A stretch of 64,000 nucleotides of DNA from Brachionus rotundiformis (taxonomy: Eukaryota; Rotifera; Eurotatoria; Ploima; Brachionidae), in NCBI GenBank assembly GCA_016802295.1, contig JAESIW010000122.1, forward strand, positions 186,001 through 250,000, in the 5' to 3' direction. The position numbers and the translations under genes are program-made. Of this stretch, positions 1 to 11,956 are shown in pieces (positions within the stretch are counted from its first letter, which is position 1; every line of letters starts with the position of its first letter). Below the pieces are notes generated by a model. That model was not told the origin of the DNA. It did not search any database and worked only from the letters and a program-made list of their open reading frames with translations.

Positions 1-827
1 ACCTATTGATTTGAGAAAGATAATTGTTATCTTATCTTTTCTTATCCAAGCTAAGTTGGTGACTTGCTTTTCATATGACGCCTTTGCCAAGAATATTTTG
101 CGTCAGCTAAATAAGCAAATTTTTTTAAATTCTCAATCAAGTAGTTGTCTAATTAGTAGTTAATTTTTAACAATTATTTTAATCAAATTATAGCATTACG
201 TAGCGAAGCCCTAAAGTAAGTGCGTCTAATGACTGGTAAAAATTCTACCATTTTTTTAGTTTATAAATGTCTCTTGAAAAAGTTAATAAACTAATTTGGC
301 AAATTACCTAACTTTTTTCTTTGTTTATGAGAGATAGAATTTTTTTCCTAGCAAAATGAGCAAATATCTCATATATTTATATATATAGATACCTTGTAGA
401 TAAATAGTCAAGTATGTAGAGTTTGTTTTTGGATTTTTAGAGAATTTTTTTCTTTATAAAAAAAAAAAAATATATAGATATGTTTGCACGTGATTGAACA
501 AAATTACTTTACATAATTAATTTTAGAAAGTTTTAAATCGAATATGTCACTAAAATAAAAAATTTCCCAATCACCATTTACGGCACCAGATCTAAACCAT
601 TCTCGCATAAAGTAACGTTTATTTTGTATAAGCAGAATAATTATAATTTAATAATTTTGTTTTAAAATGCTCATATGATATGATAGAAAAAAAAATAAAA
701 ATTAATTTTCAAGTGTAGTCAAAAATAATAAGAGCTTGGCCCAATCTAAAATAATTAAATGACGCATTATTATTATTTAGATAAAAGAGAAGAGCTGTTT
801 TTATGTTAGTCTGCCAGCTGAGCCAAT
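1..827. other. Intergenic, 5' flank of Dispatched gene
   Basis: AT-rich sequence with poly-A/T runs and no convincing coding frame or RNA gene. It presumably holds the promoter of the + strand Dispatched gene starting at 828, but I see no unambiguous TATA or initiator element. Confidence 0.5.
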
Positions 828-3800
828 ATGAGTGAAAATGAACAGCACGACCACAATGAGCGTCATATACAGATGCAAATTCAAAGATGCCACAGTCAGC
901 TTTACCACAACAATTCAATACGCTCTACCAAACACATAAAGACAAAAAACTTCCATTACAAAATACGCCGATTGTAAGCCGACAATTTCATATTCAAAAT
1001 ATTAAAAATATATTTAATAAAATTATTCAAAAAAAAAAAATAATTATTTTAATTTTAAAATTTCATTTTTAGCTACAGTAGCATATTGGTAAAGTACCAC
1101 TATTTGGTAATTTTAGTTGGTATACTATTCGCCGGTCTGCTCACGGGTCTCAGCTTTCTTAAGCAACCTTTGCCAAATATAATGGACCCGAGTCGAGTAA
1201 ATATGAGCTTTTTAATTCCATGTAGCCTAGATGGTAACATATTTTATTCGAGTAGGGCTTTGGTGCGCGCGGTCCCGGCACACTTACCAGTCAGCTGATT
1301 GTCATGAAGAATGTAAATACCCAATTGAGCAAATATAATAAGTATATTTTGGAAATGTATGAGAAGAAAAAGCAGCAAGAATTGAGTGGAGGTGGCATGA
1401 TAGGCCAGTACGACTACCAAGCAAACTATGACTATGACCAAGGTGAAAAGGAACACATTGTGAACAAGCGTCAAGTGCTCTACGAGCTATCTGACGAAGA
1501 AGAGTTCGAGTTGTTGCTTAACGAGGCTGTTTACAATGATTTTAAAGGCCAGGAAATAATTGATATGCTGAAAGTTGACCATCTTGAGATGACCAATTAT
1601 CCGGCTCTTAGTCGCACATTTGACTCTTGTAACTTTTCCAGCGGGCTTGATTCCAATTTGGAGTTTTATTTTTACAGCCAAGACAATAATGATTTGTTGA
1701 GTGTGGACAGTCTTAAAAATCTTTGCCAATGGGACTCGATTATGAGACAGAGTGTAAATTTTAGCTCGAATTGTTATGTCTCATTGCCAAGGTTTATTCA
1801 GTTGTTGAGCAATAAGAGCAAATGCGAGGACATTGATGAAACAGATGTGGCGTATTGGCGCAGTGTGAGCCAAGCTTGTCAAGCATTGGAAACAAATGGA
1901 ATTTTGTACGCGTTTGCAGAGACCAGGAGCCACAAATCGGACATTATTAAGCTAATAGACAAAAAAAAACCACTGAACCAATTTGTTAAATTGGCAAATT
2001 TGGATCAATACATTTGTTCATACAAAGATCTTATGTACATTTTATACGAGTTTTTGGTAGACAAAAATTTTATTACCACTGATAGAGTCAAGTACGCAGC
2101 GCTTCTCATCAGCAACAAGGACAAGGTGTTTACCAATGACTATTTGTTTGATTACTATTACAAAAATTACCATGGATCGAGTTACAAGCTGCCTGACATA
2201 AATGGCACTCAATTGTACGCAATTAACCTGGCTGGTATACGCATGGAAGCCGCAATGCGCGTCATTGGTTCCGAGATGATGCTCATAGCTGTGGCAATTA
2301 CTCTCATTGTGCTGGTCACTTTGCTCTACCTTAGGTCCATATTCATTTCGTTTATTGTCAATTTGGGAGTAGTGGTAAGCTTTGGCATAGCTTTTTTCTT
2401 CTATCGGATTGTTTTTGGCATTGTGCTATTTCCATTCTTGAACATGATGGCCGCTTTTTTGCTCATTGGCATCGCTTGTGACAACGTTTACGTTCTCTTC
2501 GACTGTTGGTACGCAGAAAAAGCCAAAGTTATCATGGAAGACTTGCCAGAACAACTCGAACAACAACAACAGCAACAACATCAACAACAGGCAATGGATG
2601 AGCAAGCTGTGCTGGCAAATGCTCGACCATTGCCGACCATTTTTATAAAAAAAAAATTTTATAAATCAAAAAATTTCGACTGCAGCAACATGCCAGAGCT
2701 TTATGAGGAATTAAACCAAAAAGGTAAGCGATTTAAGATAAACTTTTTTATCTTTATTTAATTGAAAATTATTCAAAAATTTTTATTAACCACTAAATTA
2801 AGTTTATTTATTTAAGGTAAATTAACATCCCTTAATTTTTAAGTCTTACTTTTTTTGATTAAGCTCACCTTTCTGGAACTATCTAACCTCATTTAAATTG
2901 ACATTTGAATAAAATTTAAATTTAAATAAGTCAAAAAATTTTTATTAATAAATTAATTAAACAAACAATATCTAATAAAAATTGTTGATTATTAATTTTA
3001 ATAAATATTATTGAATTAAAAATAAAAAATAATTAAAAAAGGCATAGACATAAACAAGTATGAGCTGAATATGGCGTATGTGCGACAAGCACCATTGAGC
3101 AATGAGCAAATGATCAGGGCCATGTCGGGCACCCTGCACCACGCAGCCAGCAGCATATTTGTCACCTCGTTCACCACCGCGGCAGCCTTCATGACCAATC
3201 TGATAACCAAACTGCCCGTGGTACAGCTATTCGGCTTCTTCACTGGCTCATGCATCATTGTCTACTTCATCCTAGTGATCACTGTTATCTCCGCGTTTGT
3301 CATCACATACGAAAAGTACCTGCAGCATTTCAGCTCCCGGCTTTCTTTCAGCAAAAAATTGGACACCTTATACGAAAAGCTCATTGAGAACATTTCCCAA
3401 ATAAACCAATATGTAATAAGCGAACGCTTGCCAAAGGTTTTGTTCAAATTGCGCGCTCTTTGGTTCCTGATTTTTCTGGCACTTGGCTGCTGGGGCATGT
3501 ACGCCGTATTCGTCGATCCAAAGCTAAGACCAAACTCGAAATGGCGCTACGAGTTTTTCGAAAAAGGCAATAAATTTGAAAATTTTGAGTTTGCTTTGCG
3601 TGACCAATTTCTGGCCTATGTGAACAACGAACAGCGTAACATGACCAATCCGGAGATATTTTTTGTCTTTGGCATCAGCAATGAGGACAATGGGCGCGTG
3701 TTCGACCCGGACGACGACGGCCATCTCATATTTGATCCAAACTTTAACTTTCTGAGCCAACAATCACAGCTATGGATAAATGATTTCATTACCAAAGGGC

Positions 3801-4933
3801 TTAACCAGAGCAATGGTTTGTTCCTAAGCGAGGAAATAGTGGCCGAATGGGAGGCCTATTTGTCTCGGATGCAGTTTTTTTGCTACAATATTCTGGGCAC
3901 TAGCCCGTTTGGTGGCAAGGTAAATCTTCCATTTGAAAGCGACAAATTGGAACAGTGTCAGGAAAAGATAAAAAAACTGCTCGAGGACTCGAACTTGGCA
4001 TTGTTCGAGGAGTTGATGGGCTCGTTTCCGCGCCGGATCATATTCGTGTCGAACGAGCAAGGCGTCGGTGGTCTAATCCTGCGGGTCAATGCCAATAGCT
4101 CTTTTTTTGACTTTGACTCAGTGGACGCCTACTACCATCAGTTGGCAGCGTTTCATGCTGAATTTATTAAGCCAGGACCAATTGGTATGAACACTGGTTG
4201 GTTCATTAGTGTTGGCTTTGCCTTGTACGACCTGCAGAACCAATTGATTACGGGCACATATTCGTCCCTGGTCGCCTCAATGATCATAGCTCTTATTTTT
4301 TTGCTCTTGACCAGTGGTAACATATTCATTGCGTTCTACGCCATTGCCAGCATTTCGTTCAGCATAGCGGTTACCATAGCTATATTTGTGTCACTTGGCT
4401 GGGAGTTGAGCATACTCGAATCAGTGGTGATCATAATGAGCGTGGGCCTCTCGGTCGACTTTGCGTGCCACTACGGAGTAGCCTACATAAACTCGGACAG
4501 AGATTTCAAAAAAGTGAAGCAAAAGTCGTGTTGGAAGAGCTATGTGATGGCCAATAGTGAGCGCAAGCTCAGGATTAAGGACGTGTTTGGTAGAGTTGGC
4601 TCGGCAGTGCTGATGGCCGCGTTGACCACTTTTTTGGCCGGCACGAGCATGTTTCCGTCCAAGTTGACCAGTTTTTCCAAAATGGGACAATTTTTGATGC
4701 TTGTAATGTGCACAAGTTACTTGTATGCCACATTTATGTTCGTGCCTCTGTGTGCCATGTTCGGTCCGACGCACAACTTTGGCAATCTGAACTTTAGAGA
4801 CTGGACTATGATGATTGTCAAGGCGTGTTACAAGAAAGCGCACCATAAGCACAAGCGGACCAATGCACCAGAAGAACAGGCATTGAACACTGTGGTCAGA
4901 TTCAGCCAGGTGAGAGCCAAGAGTCCCGAGTGA
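828..4933 (+). CDS. disp: Dispatched homologue (RND/sterol-sensing transporter-like)
   Basis: Four exons: 828-973, 1073-1196, 1256-2723 and 3042-4933, giving 1209 residues. All three introns have GT-AG ends and matching phases. Dispatched is a 12-TM RND-family protein that releases lipid-modified Hedgehog from producing cells. What I see: TM1 at about 53-76, then the N-terminal motif GFGARGPGT (91-99), which corresponds to GFxxRGT in Dispatched. The sterol-sensing TM block runs through LLIGIACDN, followed in exon 4 by SSIFVTSFTTAAAF and, near the C-terminus, LGWELSILES, GLSVDFACHYG and ALTTFLAG, all matching Dispatched rather than Patched. Oddities: the TM4 Asp-Asp pair is Asp499-Asn500, while the TM10 Asp1052 is kept. 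An insertion with a Gln-rich run (526-535) sits in the loop after TM4. The start is the first ATG of an exon whose phase fits exon 2; a further upstream exon cannot be excluded. Confidence 0.9.
2561..2590 (+). repeat. CAA/CAG repeat encoding poly-Gln
   Basis: Ten codons, mostly CAA/CAG with one CAT, inside exon 3 of the Dispatched gene. They encode a Gln-rich run in the cytoplasmic loop after the first sterol-sensing block. The tract is likely length-variable. Confidence 0.85.
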
Positions 4934-5842
4934 CTGGCTAAATAAGACAAGTTTGATTTTGAATCTCATTTTGGAGATGCTTTGTACTTCCTAAACAGTG
5001 CCTAAATACTTCCATTTGTCAAAGAGATTTAAGTCGTGAGCCTAAATTGGTCTAATTCTGTTTATTGTTTTCTTCTCGGACATAGAAACAGTCTATCTCC
5101 AAGGATGTTTTGTTTTTATTTTGTTTTTTTTCTATCTTTCTATCTATCTATCAAGAGTGTTTTAAATTTTATTAAAATTGTTTTTTATTGCTTGTTAATA
5201 AATTTTTTTGTTTAAATTTATTTAAAAAAATAAAAATTAGATAATTTTTTTATATTAATCATTTATTTTAATCAAGTTCATGTTATTTTTTTGGTCACTC
5301 TTATACCAATCAAAGTTTTACATAATTAACTTTTTAGTACCAGGTATTTTGTCATTGATAAATCGCCATATTTTATTACCAACTATAGTTGTTAATTTTT
5401 TCAAAGGTAAGAAAATATTTTTATTTTTAAAAGGAATTTTAATAAGAAATTTTAAATTTAAAGAAGTGTTCAAATAACTATTTGGACACCAATAGAGGAT
5501 ACTTTTAGTTTTCATCTTTATAAGAATTTATATTTTTATATCATCAAATTATTAAAATTGAATAACAACGAATATTTCCAATTTCTGCATTAATTTAGCT
5601 TTTATTCAAAAATAAATTATTTTTAATTAAATCTATATTTTTATTAAATGAAAGCCAACAATCAATAAAAGGTAATTTTTTTTTCAAAAAATCAGAAAAT
5701 AAAATTTAAAAAAGTAAAAAATTTTTCAAAAATTTTTTAGAAAGAGTCTTTCTGACCAAAAGTTAGAACATATAAACTGTTTATTTAGTTAGATTGGTTA
5801 AATTAATTTGCATGACTCAGGTAGACCAAAGGGGTATAAATA
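4934..5842. other. Intergenic, AT-rich
   Basis: 3' flank of the Dispatched gene. Opposed overlapping open frames at 5280-5515 lie on both strands in very AT-rich DNA and match no family I know; I do not call them genes. Confidence 0.5.
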
Positions 5843-6460
5843 GGATGTCATTTTCAAAAAATTCATTTCATTTTTTAAATTTAAAAAATTTTCAAAAAGA
5901 TTTTTTATTGAAAAAAGAATGGAACAAAAGCAAAAGTCACCATAACTCTGCCGATCCGCAGGTCCCAAGCCCTGATGAAAAAAGAGGAGGGTGGTGGCAG
6001 CCACATGCATCGTATGTGCATGTGGTCTTTCACGTAGTCTGCAGAAGAGCTGTATGGCGGGTACATAGGCCTACGGGTCTTTGTCCAAGTCTTGTCGTAT
6101 GAGGGCGCCGCTGGCTTCGACCATCTCCCAGTATAGAATCCGAAAGGAGCGAGAATCTGCTGTACAGCTGACCCTCTGCAGACAGTACGTAACTTTGGAA
6201 GCCTTAAGTTAAGACTTTATCTCAATTGAAAGAGAGAAGTCGCTTGGTTTGTGGTTCCAAGCTAGTCTAAATAGTTGCCGAGTTCGCAGCCAATTTTGAG
6301 TGCTCGGATGAGTGGCGCTGTTTATGATGAACGTCCCACTGGCTTCTTAGGGAAAGGTTGGCCGTCATAACTCTGGCAAAGCCGGTCCCAAGCCCGGTTG
6401 TGAAAAGAGGAGGGTGACATAAAAGTAATTAATTTTTTTAAAATTTATATCTCATATAAA
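5843..6460 (+). repeat. Dispersed repeat, copy A (about 618 bp)
   Basis: This segment recurs in inverted orientation at 46963-47573. The core (about 5940-6418) is far richer in GC than its surroundings and near-identical between copies, including a stretch of over 100 bp with almost no change. The core is bounded by two imperfect direct repeats of about 54 bp (about 5940-5994 and 6366-6419), both carrying CATAACTCTG, GGTCCCAAGCCC and AGAGGAGGGTG. AT-rich arms shared by both copies extend the element on each side. No intact ORF, TIR or clear target-site duplication is visible. It could be a short retroelement, an excised unit of a larger tandem family, or the remnant of a larger transposon. 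Confidence 0.85.
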
Positions 6461-7078
6461 TAAGTTATTATTTATTAATTTAATGATAAGTTTTCTTTTA
6501 AAAATAATAAATAATAATCAATTTAGAAATAAAGTTTAATTAATTGAGTAAGTATTGCTAGTAATTAATTAGTTTTTGAAAATGAGCGAATTTTAAAAAT
6601 CCCTTGTTGAATTGTATGATAATATATTTCTGATATTTATTATATATTTATATTTATTTTTAATGAAATATTCCCGTTGCTGATTAGAATTCTTTTCAAG
6701 TAATTTTATTTTTGACTTTAGATAAATTCTATAAATGTATTGTACAGCTATTGAATTAAATAGTCAAAAAATAAGCAAAAAATTTTTATAATTTTTCATA
6801 TTATCTTATTATAAAATCTAATTCTAATAATAATACATTTTTAAAAATAAATAAATATTTAAATAATTACTTATTTTTTTATATGATGACTGGCTCATAA
6901 ATTTAAATTAACTTGAGTTCAATATCTTTTTAATCTGTTACAGATCATGATATTTTTTTCATTTCTAAGTTAACTGGGTGGTCACTCATGGGCCAATCTT
7001 AACCAAAATTCGGAAACAAAATTTCAATTTATTTATTAAGATAAAAAAATACATAAAAATACATCAAAAATAAACTAA
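6461..7078. other. Intergenic, AT-rich
   Basis: No coding or structural signal seen. It is the 3' flank of the minus-strand LamG-like gene. Confidence 0.5.
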
Positions 7079-10000
7079 TTAAAAATGAATTTCACTTTTG
7101 TGCTCATTATCAGCTTGATTGGTCTTGTTAACATAACTGGTCGTGTCGCGCAATTTAGGATCCTTGGTAAGACTGTTATAATTGTTGGTATACATCACGG
7201 TCGGACTTGGATTGCTGGTCAAGCCGACCGGTTTTTTGACAATCAATCGATCTATGGTGCCGTACAAGGAATTTGTCTGGAAGTCGTCCATGCTAAAATG
7301 GGCACTCAGTCGGTCATTTACTTTGCAATTCTTGAGCTCGAGATCGATTCCGGCCTTTTGCTGGATCACATCTTCCATTGAGCCTACGCCTGCTTTGCAG
7401 CACATTTTTGACTGCTTGACCGCAAAACCACCATCCATCTCCCTTGACCAGTAGCCATTGTACGCTTTCCTCTTTACAATAATCAGCGATAGGACTATCA
7501 AAAACAACAAACACATTGACAAGAACACACAGCTAACCATGTACCAGAAATAGGTTGAATTTAAGACTGATAATTGGGACTTGGCGCTCATTTGTTCTAC
7601 AATTGGCACACTTTTTTGCACTATCTCATCCGGATACTTGCGCACATTGTACTGAATAAATCGATTGATGATAAACTCGTTTGAGTCATCCGGATCAGCC
7701 TCTCTACGGCCAATTACAAAGCTAATCGACTCCACACTTACTCTTGAATTGTAGTAAAAGCTACCAATTGTATGGTCAAGCAATCTACTATTTATATACA
7801 CTCTTAGTCCATCGGCATAATCCCAACTAACATGCAAACTGTACCAAATAAAATACTTGACCTTAAAACCTATTTCCGAGTGGTAAAGTCTATTTGGAAG
7901 CTTTAGGTCAATTACCAGAGCTTGTCTACCAAAGTCATAAAATACAAAAAAGTTATAATTAGTGTCATTTGTCTCTGCTGAATTTGTGATGAGAAATATT
8001 TTCTTTGGCTCGGAGTAATTTCTAGCCGCATAGTTGGTAAAACAGAATACCATCTTGAGAGTGTAGCCATTTTTGCACATAGCCAAATTGCCCAAGCACC
8101 TATTGGTCACATTGTTGAACATTAATTTTTGATCATTGATTAGCAGAACAGATTTGCCATATTTGGAGTCGACCAAAGTTGGTTGACCACTAATTTCAAG
8201 TCCAGGTACAGAGTACAATTTTTCATACGAGTCAAAATCGATGTCAATTGGGTTTTCTGACTCGAATTCGTGCTCTACTTGGTCCAGATTTTGTGGCTGA
8301 TTTTTGAGCCTTAGTTTGTGTATGTGAAAATAGGATTCCCTGTGTAGGTCGCCAATGAAGCCGATCGAAGCGCTGGTCAGATGCGATGACTTGAAGTTCA
8401 GCTCCTTTAAGTCTTTTAGGCTGTAGTCGAAATAGCTGAGCTTGGAGTCGATCTGAGCCATGGGCCACTCGATCTGCGCCAGTCTTTGTCGCAGCCAGAC
8501 CAAATTCAGGTCCTTGGGCTCGCTAAACTCGACCACTAGACAGTTCAGGCTGTTCAGGTCGGATATGTCCGCAAGATAGACTTGAAAGTGTTTGATTATT
8601 TTGGTGTGCTTGGAAGAATAGGTGACCGAGATTATGTAAGAGAATGTGTTGTCTCGGTTTGGTCGCACATAAAGCACGGTGTCCAGACCGCTGGTAAAGT
8701 CAGTAGAGCCGAGATAGACCAGCGATTGCTCGAACACCGAGTCTAGTCTGTACATTTTGAAATTGTAGGTTATTTTGAACCATATGACCATGGAAAAGCC
8801 AAATGAGCACAAATTCTCTGCGTCAATGATGCACGAGTCGAATAAATTTGGCAAAAAAAAGAACTGTTTGTGACCATTTAGGCTAAAGTGCCAATCGTCT
8901 GTGTTCAGTGATTTTTTTATAGCTGCTCCACCGAAGGCTACTATTTCCTGCTGTTTGTTATCTGTGGTCAATAGGTACATTTTTTCTTCAACCGAGTCAA
9001 ATTCGGTACTCAATGTATACTCTTAATAAAAATAAAATAACAATTATTTTTATCATATGAATTAAAATATGATCTATTAATATAAAATTTTATTTTTATC
9101 TATTTTATTTTCAAAATAAATATTTTATTTAGACCCTTTTAAAATATCGGTCTTTAATTGAATAATCAAGATACTGACCATGAGGAAAAAAAAATTTATG
9201 CCTGTACTTTAAGTTTTAGAAATAAATACCAAAGATTAATTAGTTTAGTTGGTGCTAAGTTTCACTATGACCAAGTTCCTTGTTCAAAGTTGATATAAAT
9301 CTAACTTCTTGCATCCATCAGAGTCCTTGGAACTTTATATAGACACTTTTAAAAACCTCCCAATTCATCTTGTCCAAATTGTTGGTCATTATTTTAGCAA
9401 TTAAAAAATATCAACTATTCGTAATTTTATTTTTATTCTTAAATACAATCTATAGCATGACCTTGTCTGTCTTACCATATTTTAAGCCTTAAGAGAATCT
9501 CAGTTATCCATTTTGGTGTCATTGTCTGAATTCAATTTTAACTTGGTAAAATATGCAATTATTTTTTGAAGTTTAAATAATTATTTATCTTTATTTTAAA
9601 TTTATTCTTATAGATTGTTTGACAACTTAAATATTTACATTGCCAGATATAAGCCATATAACATGATTTAATGACAATTTTTGGCCACATATCTTTAACT
9701 TGGCAAAAGCGAATTGGTAACATTAGGTTAAATTCTATTCTTGATAAAATCTACAAGTGTCTTTAAATACATAAAAAGAGACAGAAAATATTTTCCAACA
9801 TAATACAACATTAGCAAAAATTTTTTTTAAATTATTTAATTAAAGATAAAGCTTGGCACATTAATTAATTAAGCTGTGGTCAAATAAAATTTTATAATTT
9901 ACCTTTAACATAGAGATTATATATTTCTTTGGAGCCTATTTTTTGGTTCAAAATGAACATTTCGTCCAAAAGAATGGACTCACTGTATCCAGAAGTCTGT

Positions 10001-11956
10001 GAAGCATTCTGAGAAATGCGGTCCCTATAATTCATATAAAACTTTCTGGCATTTGGGGCTATTTTGTTAGTGAGGCCAATATTGATAACTCCCACATTTT
10101 GAGTCAAATTAAAAGATCTCTTGTCCAGATAGTTTGTCAATCTTTCGTCTTCCAAGACATCTTCAAAATTGGACGATTTCATTCTGCCATAGATATCATT
10201 GGATGCGTAGTATTCAAATACTTGTTGGGTGAAGAGTCTCTTTCCATTAATGAAAGCATTCAGGCCCTCAAATTCGCTCCAAGTTATTGACATCATGGTC
10301 CATTCAGCTCTCCACACATGTTTTTGAACTATGCTCCAAAATTTTCTTCTGTACAGAAATTCCACTCGCACATCCCAATTCGAAATTTTGACTAGTAAAT
10401 ATTTGGACAAGTCGGTCACTTTGTTGTCTATGAAGTTGTCCACTTTTACAATTGTTTTATCGAATAGACTCAAATAGGATACTTTGAACCAAAACGAAAC
10501 TGTCCACCCGTTCGAGCAGCTATGATCCAATTTGGTATGTGAATCCTGCAGACTTGTCACGCACAGGTTTTGCGATTGTTCCATTAAATCAAGACTTAGA
10601 CTTGTTTTTGAATGTAAATATATGGCGCCATTTCGTATTCCACGAAAAATGTCGGTTTTGTTTTCGATTTTGGCCCAATATCTCGCTGTACCAGATGTCA
10701 GCACTTCCATTGTATTCTGAACTATGTCAATCACATCAAAATTGATGAACAAATTTTCTATTTTTTCATTTTCTCTTATTCTTTCGCTATAATATAGGGA
10801 TTTAGTCAAATGCTCTTGCTTGATTAAATTATTTAGATTGCTGGTTTTTAAGAATTTTGCCGTCGTATATATCATTTGTGTAGTTGTAGTTGTAGTCGTA
10901 GTTGTAGTCGTAGTTGTAGTCGTAGTTGTAGTCGTAGTTGTAGTCGTAGCGGTAGTCGTAGCCGTAGTCGTAGTCGTAGCCGTAGTCGTAGCCGTAGTCG
11001 TAGCCGTAGTCGTAGTCGTAGCCGTAGCCGTAGCCGTAGCGGTAGTCGTAGCCGTAGTTGTAGTTTGGTTAGTATCTGATAATAATGTAAATGTAGTTGA
11101 GAGTACAGTTTGTGTAGTGATTGAATTTGTTGATGTATTTGGAGAACATTTGTCCAAATAGTTGTCATATTTTACCATCAAGTGTCTTTTAATTGGTTTT
11201 GAAATTTCTGGCTTGCAGTTTATTGTCTTACATTTGGCACATTGTATATAATGTCTAAGCTCATTGCAGTAAGCATTTAGATTGCTTTTAGGATTAGCAG
11301 CTGGATAGCCACAAGTGATATGAAGTGACTTTGGTTCACAATTAGAATCTTGAGGACAATCATCGTCCAATGTAAGACTCGGCTCTGGACTGGTAGTGGT
11401 AGTGGTAGTGGTAGTGGTGGTGTGATCTTCTTTTTCTTCGACTTTTTTTAAATTGCCATCAAAACTTCGAATATTAAACAAATATTTGTCTTTCGCCTCT
11501 GAGCTAATTTCTGATTCTTTGGTAGTGGTCACAGATCGGTTATTGTCAACAAAGTTCACATTGTATGCTTCACGCGAGGCTTTCATGTCATTTAAATTGT
11601 ACAATCTACAATTTTGGTCAAACGACTGGCTGTAAAGTTCAACTGTCTTTTTCAATTTGGTCATAAAAGCATCATTTGACGCGCCAGAGCACAACTTGGC
11701 ACTACTCGACTTAATGCATTCCAAAAATTTGAGTCCTTGTTTACAAATGGTATATTTTGTCTGAGAATTTGTGGCGTAAAAAGAAACAGGTAGACCACAT
11801 TCGGTCAAATTGTCAATTCCATAACACTTAAAACATAAACATAAGACTTAATTTTAACTAAAATTAATTACTAAATTAATTCACCTTGCCATCTTGGGCC
11901 ATCAAAATTCCCATTTTATCAATCAATAAAATAATTATTATTTTAATATAATTCAT
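7079..11956 (-). CDS. Type I membrane protein with LamG-like domains and mucin-like tract
   Basis: Three exons on the minus strand: 11956-11885, 11826-9903 and 9021-7079. Junction phases are 0 and 1 and match exactly, giving 1312 residues. Exon 1 encodes a hydrophobic signal peptide. Exon 2 carries a Cys-containing N-terminal part, a Thr/Ala tract (about 279-340, a likely O-glycosylated stalk) and a first concanavalin A-like fold with GWTVSFWFKV and a later AFINGKRL. Exon 3 adds two similar modules (GFSMVIWFKI; SLHVSWDYADGLRVYINSRL), then one TM helix at about 1157-1181 and a cytoplasmic tail of about 130 residues. Read without the 881-bp intron (9022-9902) the locus looks like two separate genes; the phase-1 junction joins them in frame. 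LamG-type folds bind glycans or proteins at the cell surface, so adhesion or reception is inferred. Orthology not recognised. Confidence 0.82.
10880..11063 (-). repeat. ACN trinucleotide repeat coding Thr/Ala
   Basis: About 60 consecutive degenerate triplets (GTAGTC/GTAGTT/GTAGCC on +) inside exon 2 of the LamG-like gene. On the coding strand they read as Thr and Ala. Several frames stay open only because of the repeat, so the Val-, Ser/Arg- and Leu/Arg-rich frames here are artefacts. Confidence 0.9.

Noticed and set aside
4421..4969. 182-codon minus-strand ORF
   Set aside because: Antisense shadow of the last Dispatched exon; the + strand has clear transmembrane motifs.
5280..5515. Opposed overlapping ORFs of 65 codons
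   Set aside because: Frames are open on both strands in AT-rich DNA with low-complexity Phe/Ile/Lys products and no family match.
5940..6420. Hammerhead ribozyme in the dispersed repeat (CTGATGA in the first internal repeat)
   Set aside because: The CTGATGA core is not followed by a short stem II and GAAA, and the second internal repeat lacks the motif.
10820..11168. Val-rich, Ser/Arg-rich and Leu/Arg-rich open frames on both strands
   Set aside because: All come from one trinucleotide repeat that is open in several frames; the real coding frame is the Thr/Ala frame of the LamG-like gene.
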